A stretch of 64,000 nt of DNA. Origin: Novipirellula herctigrandis (GTDB lineage: Bacteria; Planctomycetota; Planctomycetia; Pirellulales; Pirellulaceae). Under the pieces are notes generated by a model. That model saw nothing but the letters and a program-made list of their open reading frames with translations, had not been told where the DNA came from and searched no databases. The translations under genes were made by a program, and so were the position numbers. Positions 9,222 through 17,320 of the stretch are shown in pieces. Position 1 is the stretch's first letter. Each line of letters begins with the position of its first letter. The stretch lies in NCBI GenBank assembly GCA_007859835.1, contig SJPJ01000001.1:7046504-7110503 (forward strand), in the 5' to 3' direction.

Positions 9222-11684
9222 TTACTCCTTGCTCTCGATCTGGAGGCGGGCCTTACCCAGGCCATCCGACGTTGCCGACAGACGGATTTCGCCGGATTCG
9301 CCCGCGCGGGAACGGACGATGACGAGACAGAGGCCGTTGAACGCCTTGCGTTTGCTCGCTTGAAAGGATTCGTGACTGGTTGGATCGCCGCTGCCGACCG
9401 CGAGAATTTCGCCCGGCCCCTCGAGTTCGAATTGCACTTCATTATTGGAACGCGGGACGAGCAGCCCCTGGGCGTCGGAAATTTGGACCGTGATGAAGGA
9501 GAGATCCCGTCCATCGGAATCGATCAGCGAACGGTCGGCGCGAAGGTCGATCTTCGCCGGGGCGCCGGTCGTCTTCATGGTATCCTCGGCCCAACGTGCT
9601 GCGTCCTTGTAGGCGACGACCTTCAATTCGCCGGGCTGATAGACCACGTCATCCCAACGGAGGCGATATTCGAGATCGCCCTTCTTCTTCCGACCGAGAG
9701 ATCTTCCGTTCAAAAACAGTTCCGCTTCGTCGCCGGAGGTGTAGACGTGCACCGGCGTGACCTTCCCGATGCGTTCCGGCCAGTTCCAGTGAGGCAGGAT
9801 GTGCGCCATCGGCAGATCCGGACGCCAGCGTGCTTTGTAGATGTAGAACCGGTCTTTTTTGAAACCGCACAGGTCCAGGATGCCGAAGTAGGAGCTGCGC
9901 GGCGGGATCTTACTGCCCAGGCGTTCCAACTCTTTCTCCATGCGCTGGCGCTCTTCCGGGTCGGCAAAGTTGAGCAGGTTGGTGCTGTCCTTGTTGTACG
10001 GAGTTGGCTCACCAATGTAATCGAAGCCGGTCCATACGAACTCACCAATAACGTAGGGGCACCTGTCTTGCGCCTCGAACTCGATGTCCGGATTGTTGGC
10101 CCACGGCGGCGCGGTCAGGTCGTACGAACTCACTTGGAAGTACCCGCCCTGCCCCATGTGTTTTTCATCGGAGACAGGAAAGAAGTACTCGCCGCGTGAA
10201 CTGACGGTCGATGCGGTTTCGCTGCCGTATAGTGGTTGCTCCGGATTGTTCTTTTGAAAACTCTCGTACAGATGCGGCTTGTAGTTATATCCGAACACAT
10301 CCACGGTCTTTTGAAAGCCGTTTTTTCCCGAGTTCTGGTTATTGCAGCCAACCGTGGTTGGTCGCGTCGGATCAATGGAGCGAACAAGGTCGCTAAGCAT
10401 CTGTGAAACCGCGTGACCTTCCGGCTTGTTTTGCTCGCGCACTTCGTTGCCCGTGCTCCACATGACGACGGACGGCTGATTGCGATCACGGCGGATCATC
10501 GCTTCGATATCCCGCTTGTGCCATTCGGGAAAGAGCGAGGAGTAGTCGTTTTCCGTTTTGCCAGCCTTCCAACAATCGAACGATTCAACCTGCACGAGCA
10601 TCCCCATCCGACTGCAGAGGTCGACGTATTCCGGGGCGGGAGGATTGTGCGCCGTGCGGATGGCATTGCAGCCCATCTCTTTGAGCAGTTCGATCTGACG
10701 CTCGGCGGCGCGCGTATTGAACGCAGCGCCCAGCGGCCCGAGGTCGTGATGCATGCAGACGCCGTTCATCTTGACAGCGCGGCCATTGAGCAGAAAGCCG
10801 CGATCCGCAGTAAACTCGATCGTGCGAATGCCGAAATCGTTTTCTACAACATCGACGACGTTGCCTTCCTCGAGAACGGTCGTTCTCAGTGTATACAGAT
10901 GGGGCGACTCGATATCCCAGAGCCTGGGCGACGGAACGAGCAGCGTGCAGTCTTCACCCTCGCCGCGAGTCACGACATCGCCCGAACCTGACGGACGTAT
11001 TTCGTGGCGCACTGTGGTCGCGGCGGTCGCCCCTTCCAACTCGACCTGGGCTCGCACGTTCCCAAGATCTTCCCGCACCTCCGGCGTGGTGATGCACACG
11101 CCCCAGTGAGCAACGTGCACGGGAGCCGTCTTGACCAGCCAGACGTTGCGATAGATGCCGCCGCCCGGATACCATCGCGATGACTCGCCTGGGTTGTCGA
11201 GTCGCACGGCGATCGTGTTTTCTTCCCCAAACCGGATATGCTCGGTCAGTTCGATGCGGAAGGACGCGTACCCATAGGGCCACTGCCCTGCGTACTGGCC
11301 ATTGATATAGACCTGAGCCCGACTCATCGCGCCGTCGATGTCGATGAAGATCCTCTTGCCTCGATCGGACATGGGGACCGTGAAAGTCTTGCGGTACCAA
11401 CCAATGCCTTCATAGGGCAGCTTGCCCGTGCGATTCGGCAGATCGTCGCGAAAAGGTCCCTCGATCGCCCAGTCGTGAGGCAAGTACAACGGACGCCAAT
11501 CACTGTCGTCGAGCGTACCGTTCTCCAAGCCCTCGGGTTCGGCTCGGGTTGTGCCGTCAGGCATCGCGCCGAAGCGGGCGAATCGCCACCCGGAATTTAA
11601 GGACTCTCGCGAACGAGCTTCCAAACGGACCGAGTCTGTACACAGCAAGGTCAATAGGACACAGAAAACGAGAACGCGTTGCAT
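9222..11684 (-). CDS. GH2 beta-galactosidase-like enzyme
   Basis: An 820-residue secreted GH2 enzyme; the start at 11684 is chosen for the AGGAAA site and the signal peptide MQRVLVFCVLLTLL. In order it has a jelly-roll sugar-binding domain (DDSDWRPLYLPHDWAIEGPF, IGWYRKTF), an Ig-like domain, a TIM barrel (TAHNPPAPEYVDLC, then the acid/base Glu414 in STGNEV and a likely nucleophile Glu548 in VIGEFVWTGFDY), and C-terminal beta domains of the DUF4982/bacterial Ig type (VHVYTSGDEAELFLNG). This is the classical GH2 architecture, so retaining beta-galactosidase or a related exo-activity is likely. It may trim oligosaccharides released by the GH50 enzyme upstream. Confidence 0.92.
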   Translation of the reverse strand: MQRVLVFCVLLTLLCTDSVRLEARSRESLNSGWRFARFGAMPDGTTRAEPEGLENGTLDDSDWRPLYLPHDWAIEGPFRDDLPNRTGKLPYEGIGWYRKTFTVPMSDRGKRIFIDIDGAMSRAQVYINGQYAGQWPYGYASFRIELTEHIRFGEENTIAVRLDNPGESSRWYPGGGIYRNVWLVKTAPVHVAHWGVCITTPEVREDLGNVRAQVELEGATAATTVRHEIRPSGSGDVVTRGEGEDCTLLVPSPRLWDIESPHLYTLRTTVLEEGNVVDVVENDFGIRTIEFTADRGFLLNGRAVKMNGVCMHHDLGPLGAAFNTRAAERQIELLKEMGCNAIRTAHNPPAPEYVDLCSRMGMLVQVESFDCWKAGKTENDYSSLFPEWHKRDIEAMIRRDRNQPSVVMWSTGNEVREQNKPEGHAVSQMLSDLVRSIDPTRPTTVGCNNQNSGKNGFQKTVDVFGYNYKPHLYESFQKNNPEQPLYGSETASTVSSRGEYFFPVSDEKHMGQGGYFQVSSYDLTAPPWANNPDIEFEAQDRCPYVIGEFVWTGFDYIGEPTPYNKDSTNLLNFADPEERQRMEKELERLGSKIPPRSSYFGILDLCGFKKDRFYIYKARWRPDLPMAHILPHWNWPERIGKVTPVHVYTSGDEAELFLNGRSLGRKKKGDLEYRLRWDDVVYQPGELKVVAYKDAARWAEDTMKTTGAPAKIDLRADRSLIDSDGRDLSFITVQISDAQGLLVPRSNNEVQFELEGPGEILAVGSGDPTSHESFQASKRKAFNGLCLVIVRSRAGESGEIRLSATSDGLGKARLQIESKE

Positions 11685-11781
11685 CAATAATTTCCTTTCC
11701 TGAATTTGGTATCCGCATGCAACCCCTTGGGTTGCCTTCAGAGGGTAACCAACACGATGGGGACACCCACGCAAATGACAT

Positions 11782-13617
11782 CTATTTATAAAATCTTCTA
11801 AACTCGTAGAGTTTATTCCCAACCCGACGAGCTGCCTCAACGGTCTCAGCGTAAGGAGTATCCGTTATATCCAGAAACCCAATCTGACTGTTTTCCCCAT
11901 CCTGGCGACCGGTGATGGCCTGCCCGCGGAACTGGAACCAGTGTGTGCCAACGATGTGAGGATGCTTTAGAGCCTCTGTCAGGTAGTGCTCATAGGCATA
12001 AGCACGCTGCCGTTGATTTGAAACGCCCCGTAAGCCAGTATAAAACATGCCCCGATCCAGTGCACCGAAGTGGAACTCGCCAATAAGGATAGGCAGATCA
12101 GCACCTTCCACCATTTGGAGGTCAGCCGGTGAAAAGCGATAGCGGTTAATGCTGAGCACATCGCAGTATTTTGCTGCTGACTTTACGACGCTCTTCCTTG
12201 CACCTCCATACGGCTCGCTATGCCCATGCAGACGACTGCCCAGGTATAGCTTGCTGGGAGCAGCACGCCGGACCTCTTCGCTGACAATTTTGTAATAGAG
12301 TTCGCTATCCAAGCCTTTCCAATTGATTTCGTTATCGACGAAGTAACCGATGCACCATGGGTCCTCCGTGGTCCTTCCCTTTTCCCGCTCAAGACGCTCA
12401 CGAACAACAGACCGGAATGTCTCTGGGTCCTGCAGCAATTGCTTCAACTGTTCTTGATTCCCGTAATGGACAGCCACGGTATAGGGCGTTTTCTTCATCT
12501 GGTAAGTCTCAGCATCGGACCAGTTACCAATGGTATTCATACCCCAGCTTTTCAGCCTTGTATGAGACAAGTTTTTAACGGTCTTCTTCCAGTTCGTCCC
12601 ATATTTCATTTCAAGATTTACTTTAAGAAAACTCACCGTTTTAGATTTTGTCCAGGCTGCCGGAATCTTTTCAAAGTAATGCTCACGGTCCTTGGCTGAT
12701 GTGGCGTCCTTCTCATGAACCCCTGTGATGCCATGAGACCAGAATAGACACCCCTCGGGATCCACCAGCCACCACTTGCCTTCGTGCTTCTCGGTCCTGA
12801 AATGACCGGTCGCATTCAGTTTGGGGCCCTGCTTCCAGCCACCATACTTGCCGAAACTTTTGGGGCCAGGATTAGCCGCCAGATCCTTTTTTTCTTTTTC
12901 CAACCGAAGCGTTAATTCTTTTTCAGAAGACACTTTTCCCGGCCAGTCTTCATGCTTGAATTGCCCGAAGGTATCGACAAAAGGAAAATAGTTCTCAACA
13001 CCGGGCGCAGGAATCGTGCCATATTCTCCCACCGCACGAATTTTGCTGACGGAGACAGATTGACCAACGGAAGCACCATCCAGATCACGAATACACACGG
13101 CTTTAACACTGGCAGGGTCAATGCCTTGATAATGAGAAAGGTATCCCCCTGGGGTTCCATGCATTCCTGTAAATAGATTCGCGTTGGGGTTTTTCTGATT
13201 CCATCTGTTTCTGAGAATATGCAGCACCATGGTGTCAGATTCTCCTGGTGGCAGGTGTAAGAATCCCCGGCTTGGATATTGACCGTCCAGGTCCGCTACA
13301 ATCGTCACCGCTTTCTTTCCGATGTTTTGGACATCGATCGCCACGGCAACAAAGGAGCTGAGGTCTTGGTTAAACGGAACCTTTACCCCGGATCCAGTTT
13401 CCAAGAATTGCACCTGAAGACCTTGATCAATCGATGCTCTCGCGTTTACCGGCTCGATCGCGATCTGCTTATTAGCAAGGTCTACCAGATCGACACTGGC
13501 CTGCCCTACGGCCACCAGCGTCGGCGAATGTTGACTCTGTGTTTCCGCAACTGCACTGGCCAGTGTAAAGACGGCTGCGCACAAGATAACCAAAAGATTA
13601 ACAGCAAAATGGTTCAT
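11782..13617 (-). CDS. GH50-like secreted beta-agarase
   Basis: About 611 residues, with the start at 13617 set by AAGAGA 9 nt upstream; its 5' end meets the stop of the metallophosphatase gene. After a signal peptide (to ~residue 25) there is a beta-rich N-terminal carbohydrate-binding-like domain, then TGHFRTEKHEGKWWLVDPEG and a TIM barrel. The pair GYFVDNEINW (Glu430, acid/base candidate) and LIGEFHFGA (Glu514, nucleophile candidate) fits GH50 exo-beta-agarases. Agarose or porphyran-type galactan is the likely substrate, which agrees with neighbouring sulfatases and beta-galactosidase. GH50 membership is from motif memory, not a search. Confidence 0.82.
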   Translation of the reverse strand: MNHFAVNLLVILCAAVFTLASAVAETQSQHSPTLVAVGQASVDLVDLANKQIAIEPVNARASIDQGLQVQFLETGSGVKVPFNQDLSSFVAVAIDVQNIGKKAVTIVADLDGQYPSRGFLHLPPGESDTMVLHILRNRWNQKNPNANLFTGMHGTPGGYLSHYQGIDPASVKAVCIRDLDGASVGQSVSVSKIRAVGEYGTIPAPGVENYFPFVDTFGQFKHEDWPGKVSSEKELTLRLEKEKKDLAANPGPKSFGKYGGWKQGPKLNATGHFRTEKHEGKWWLVDPEGCLFWSHGITGVHEKDATSAKDREHYFEKIPAAWTKSKTVSFLKVNLEMKYGTNWKKTVKNLSHTRLKSWGMNTIGNWSDAETYQMKKTPYTVAVHYGNQEQLKQLLQDPETFRSVVRERLEREKGRTTEDPWCIGYFVDNEINWKGLDSELYYKIVSEEVRRAAPSKLYLGSRLHGHSEPYGGARKSVVKSAAKYCDVLSINRYRFSPADLQMVEGADLPILIGEFHFGALDRGMFYTGLRGVSNQRQRAYAYEHYLTEALKHPHIVGTHWFQFRGQAITGRQDGENSQIGFLDITDTPYAETVEAARRVGNKLYEFRRFYK

Positions 13618-13618
13618 G

Positions 13619-15439
13619 TTATTCATTCTCTTGTAACGACCATACCGAGACATCATCAATCAACCCGATGAAGTTGCTCACGGGCAGTTTTGTCATGATG
13701 CGGTGACCGTAACTCCGGCCTCCCACATTGAGACGGAAGGACTTCAAGACATTAACCGGTTCATCTTGACCTTGTAACGCGACCTCGACCCTCTGGCCAT
13801 CGACCTCAATGATCACTTCGGAGAGCATACAACCATGGTGTGGCATGCGAACTTGAACCGAGTGCCACTGGCCATCGTTGAGCTTTTCTGGTTGGGCGAT
13901 AAGAAACTGCTTATCGGATATGGCGACCACGGGAATGCCGTTATCCAGATAGAGGTTCAAAAAGTTCTTGCTCGCTTTGCTCCATATGCTGGCCGTGTTG
14001 ATCAGAATTTGATTTTCTTCTGATTGAGTATTGAAGGACAATTCATAAGCTACCGCCAACCCACCCTGCATAGGCCCCATGCCAAATACGCCCATGCGAG
14101 AATCATCCGTAAACTTTCCTGCCATGCCATTCTTGCCGGGAACCAGTTCAACATTGTAGTGAAGGGCATCATACTGAGGGCCAAACGTTCCGCAATTAGC
14201 GAACGATCGCGTGCAATAAGCACCATCTAAGGCCCGGTGCTTTTCTGCTTCCCCAAGTCCCAGAATCGTCCTCTGTTTAAGGTCGAAATTTTCTTCAAAA
14301 TTAAAATGCAAGAGTCGCGATGTAGTGTCAAAAAGTGCCAATCCACCTTCTGCATGAAAGGTTGTTTCTGATTCTGATTTATCGATGATCAACTTGCCTG
14401 TTTCCCGGTAGCTCCCTTTAGGTAAACTTTCACCGGAATGAGCGTAGAGTGTCATTTCAATCTTATCATCGCTGATATCGACGGTCTGAAAATTGGAAAA
14501 GCTGTTTCCTCGTGTGACAACCTGAAGCAACGATGACTCCGGGTCTTTTGTCACGGTATTCGCATGCACTTCACCGGCAAGGTACATGTCGACATCATGC
14601 TTTCTCAATACCTTCCAAAAATCGCACTCTGCATCATCATCAAAAACCATTCCGCTGCTGTTGACTTTACGGACGGGATAGAGCACAGGGAGGTGAGACT
14701 GCACGATAATATGTTTGATAGCCGCATCTTTTCGTGCCTCGCTCAACACCGATTCAAGCCACTCAAGATGCTTTCCCTCAACCGCTCCGGTAACGCTGCC
14801 CTCTTCTCCAATGGTCTTTGTGTAATGCTCTTGGTGAAAAGCATCTATCGTCACAAACAGGACGTTTTTGTGGACACAGGCAAAAGAGGTGTCTTCATAG
14901 ATTGTGCCAAGTGGACGCGCATCTGCCGCTCCGATTCTTCCTGAGTATCTAAAAACCTTGCCGTCTTGTGAATAGTTAAAGGCACGGGCAAAAGACTCTC
15001 TGAACTGTGGCTGACATCTCGCAACATCTGAACCCGCCGGCCATGGATTATCCCCTAACTCATGATCGCCAACCGCCATCAATAGCGTTGAGTAACCACC
15101 TTGTGCAAAGGTGTCGATCATTCCCTCATAACAGAGTTTGCCGGCCCGCAGGATGACGTCTTCCGGTTTAGAACCCGGACTGAACTTCTGAATAAAATCA
15201 GGTGTGTCCCAATGCCCACTATTGCTGTCCCCAGGCAATGTCATCAGCTCCCCGCCATACTCGTTTTTTATCCGCTTAATCGTTTGAATTTCTTTCTGAA
15301 CAGCTTCGTCATACCAACTCGCATCACGCATGACGAACTTTTCGGCTGAATGCCAGTCTGCCAGATTGATGAAACGCCAGGGCTCTTCCGCCTGAACGGA
15401 CAGGGTTGTCGTTAACAAAAAAATAAGAAACGTTCTCAT
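13619..15439 (-). CDS. secreted metallophosphatase with C-terminal LamG domain
   Basis: The start at 15439 has GGAGAA 8 nt upstream and gives a signal peptide (MRTFLIFLLTTTLSVQA). Residues ~20-330 show calcineurin-type phosphoesterase signatures: NLADWH, PGDSNSG, VGDHELGDNPW, VQSHLPVL and AGEVHANT. The last ~230 residues (SRLLHFNFEEN, GIPVVAISDKQF, GLIDDVSVWS) form a concanavalin-like LamG domain, often a glycan-binding module. It is the first gene of the operon that continues into GH50, GH2 and the sulfatases. The phosphatase substrate is unclear; a nucleotide or phosphoglycan role is possible. Confidence 0.85.
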   Translation of the reverse strand: MRTFLIFLLTTTLSVQAEEPWRFINLADWHSAEKFVMRDASWYDEAVQKEIQTIKRIKNEYGGELMTLPGDSNSGHWDTPDFIQKFSPGSKPEDVILRAGKLCYEGMIDTFAQGGYSTLLMAVGDHELGDNPWPAGSDVARCQPQFRESFARAFNYSQDGKVFRYSGRIGAADARPLGTIYEDTSFACVHKNVLFVTIDAFHQEHYTKTIGEEGSVTGAVEGKHLEWLESVLSEARKDAAIKHIIVQSHLPVLYPVRKVNSSGMVFDDDAECDFWKVLRKHDVDMYLAGEVHANTVTKDPESSLLQVVTRGNSFSNFQTVDISDDKIEMTLYAHSGESLPKGSYRETGKLIIDKSESETTFHAEGGLALFDTTSRLLHFNFEENFDLKQRTILGLGEAEKHRALDGAYCTRSFANCGTFGPQYDALHYNVELVPGKNGMAGKFTDDSRMGVFGMGPMQGGLAVAYELSFNTQSEENQILINTASIWSKASKNFLNLYLDNGIPVVAISDKQFLIAQPEKLNDGQWHSVQVRMPHHGCMLSEVIIEVDGQRVEVALQGQDEPVNVLKSFRLNVGGRSYGHRIMTKLPVSNFIGLIDDVSVWSLQENE

Positions 15440-15642
15440 GGTGTGTTCTCCAACATCCGCTTGACTTTGAGTTTCACAATAAATGTCCAATTACTAATCC
15501 TGCTATCCCTCTCATATCATTCTCCAGAAGTGGCACGCTGCTTGCAGATTCGAAATCATGTAGGTTCAAGGATTCCATCCGGCTTGCCCGGATGGTGAAT
15601 CAAATTTCTGAGCTAACAGTATATGCCTTCTCAACCCTCCTC

Positions 15643-15683
15643 CCTTTCCCTTTCGCCCGCCGGAGGCGGGCGAAAGGGAAAGG
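15643..15683. repeat. perfect 19-bp inverted repeat
   Basis: Arms CCTTTCCCTTTCGCCCGCC and its exact complement are separated by a 3-nt GGA loop. There is no T tract, so a classical intrinsic terminator is not clear. It lies at the left edge of the REP/RAYT island, 200 bp upstream of the metallophosphatase operon, and may be a related REP-type hairpin with different arms. Confidence 0.8.
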
Positions 15684-15727
15684 TGGGAAAGTAGTGCTTG
15701 TCGCCGTGTTAGCTTGTCAATCTCGTT

Positions 15728-15938
15728 CCCCACTGGGACAAGCCCAGTGGGGACGTCGTACTCATGTAGCTTTTCAGTCTTGCTTTCACCGGAGCAAGCC
15801 CGGTGCAGAGCAGCTTTTCCGAGCGTGAAAGCCTCCACCGGGCTTGTCCCGGTGGAGAATAGACTGACTGGGCTACAAGAGCTCCAGTGAATACCGATAA
15901 TGTACTTTCCCTGCCCCCCACTGGCCTTGTGCCAGTGG
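15728..15938. repeat. REP-like hairpin cluster, left side (4 hairpins)
   Basis: Four hairpins lie at 15728-15752, 15787-15805, 15833-15857 and 15918-15938. Each has 6-10 bp GC-rich arms around a short loop containing CAAG on one strand or CTTG on the other. Arms differ but stay paired: CCCCACTGGG with its complement, CACCGG, CTCCACCGGG and CCACTGGC. Such compensated variation suggests that the structure is maintained. They stand directly upstream of the RAYT gene and recur on its other side. Confidence 0.88.
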
Positions 15939-15981
15939 ACAAAGGACTCAAACACCAGCTAGGCAGCTTTTCTTCACTCCC

Positions 15982-16770
15982 ATGTCTCTGAAACCGATCT
16001 ACACACCCGAGCTCTGTCGTGCAGCATATCAGCTTCGTTGGTCGTTGGCATTGTTTCCGGGGCAGGCTCTTCCGCCAGCAGACGTGTGGATTGATCGGCT
16101 GAACGAAGCTGCCAAGCCGGACCACATTCGAGTCCTCGAACATGCGCGGCAAACCAACGGCACGGAACTTATTCTGGTGAGCACCACACCATCGGTAGCG
16201 CCGCCGGATATCGTTCGAGTGGTGAAAGGGCGACTGCAACACTTGCTCACAATCGATCATCCCGTTCGGTGGCAGCGGAACTTTCGGCTGACGAGTGTTG
16301 GCGACTCGACTGTCAATACGGTTGAGAACTACGTCGCCGATCAACTCTCGCATCATCCGTTGGCTGATCCGCACACGACGGCTTCGCTCGAGGAGTTTCA
16401 GCTGAGCTTCGATGTCGATGTGACCAAGGTCGTCAACAGTGCTCATGGGCAGTACGCGTTGGCTCTGCATATCGTGCTGGTTCATGCTGAACGCTGGCGC
16501 ACCGCAGAGCCGACCTTTCTTCGCACAACTCGAGATGCGATTCTCAACGCGGCACACAAGAAAGGGCATCGAGTGTCTCGGCTCGCGCTGTTGCCGGATC
16601 ATGTGCATTTCACTCTGGCGATCGACTACCTCAGTTCGCCGGAAACGATTGCTTTGTCGTATATGAATAATGTCGCGTTTCGCCATGGAATGCTGCGGAT
16701 ATGGATGGATAGTTTCTATGCTGGAACAATCGGTCGGTACGACATGGATGCGGTGAGACGCAGGTTGTAG
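15982..16770 (+). CDS. REP-associated Y1-type transposase (RAYT), two-domain form
   Basis: A 262-residue protein in which both halves resemble the Y1 (IS200-like) fold. Residues ~15-125 keep the strand AYQLRWSLALF, VVKGRLQHLL, FRLTSVGD and VENYVADQ, with Tyr117 as a possible catalytic tyrosine, but the HUH motif is replaced by ELILVS. Residues ~158-262 keep a HUH motif (DHVHF, His207 and His209), the helix SYMNNVAFR and the end FYAGTIGRYDMDAV with Tyr253. A single chain may thus mimic the usual Y1 dimer. REP-like hairpins on both sides fit a RAYT that recognises them. No Shine-Dalgarno sequence is obvious before the ATG. Confidence 0.75.
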   Translation: MSLKPIYTPELCRAAYQLRWSLALFPGQALPPADVWIDRLNEAAKPDHIRVLEHARQTNGTELILVSTTPSVAPPDIVRVVKGRLQHLLTIDHPVRWQRNFRLTSVGDSTVNTVENYVADQLSHHPLADPHTTASLEEFQLSFDVDVTKVVNSAHGQYALALHIVLVHAERWRTAEPTFLRTTRDAILNAAHKKGHRVSRLALLPDHVHFTLAIDYLSSPETIALSYMNNVAFRHGMLRIWMDSFYAGTIGRYDMDAVRRRL

Positions 16771-16801
16771 TCGTTTGTCTTTAGTCGTCTATGTTCGGTT
16801 T

Positions 16802-17282
16802 CCACTGGGACAAGCCCGAATGGCGTGGACTTAACCACTTGTGATTCGACCTGCCCCCGCTGGCCTCGTGCCAGCGGAGCAGTGACTGGGAAAATGTGAG
16901 GGTGGGTGTGTCATGCATGGTAGCTATCAAGTCGTGGCTTCCACCGACGCAAGGTCGGCGGGGGCCTTAAGTCCACGCCATTCGGGACAAGCCCAGTGGG
17001 GACGTGGCATTGATTGACACTTTGCTCGTAGCTTTTCAGTCTTGCTTTCACCGGGGCAAGCCCGGTGGAGAGCAGCATTCCCGAGTGCGGAAGCCTCCAC
17101 CGGGCTTGCCCCGGTGGAGCATAGACTGACTGGGCTACAAGAGTTCCAGTAAATACCGATAATGTACTTTCACCGCCCCCCACTGGCCTTGTGCCAGTGG
17201 ACAAAGGACTCAAACACCAGCCCGGTGGAGAACAGTGCTCGTGTAGCTTTTCAGTCTTGCTTTCACCGGGGCAAGCCCGGTC
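16802..17282. repeat. REP-like hairpin cluster, right side (about 8 hairpins)
   Basis: Hairpins at 16857-16877, 17049-17067, 17095-17119 and 17180-17200 are perfect. Those at 16802-16823, 16941-16961, 16978-17001 and 17264-17282 have one or more mismatches. Loops again are CAAG-type (ACAAG, GCAAG) or the complement (CTTGT, CTTGC, CTCGT). The part 17029-17220 is a diverged copy of 15768-15962, and a further partial copy starts at about 17242. The cluster ends about 40 bp before the stop of the next GH2 gene. Confidence 0.88.
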
Positions 17283-17320
17283 GAGAGCAGTATTCCAAGT
17301 GCGGAAGCCTTTAAAATTTG

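Noticed and set aside
9360-10199. A 279-codon plus-strand open frame, and others like it at 8310-8990, 10413-10991 and 22324-22974
   Set aside because: They lie wholly opposite well-supported GH2 and sulfatase genes, have no ribosome binding sites and no family resemblance; they are shadows of GC-biased codon use.
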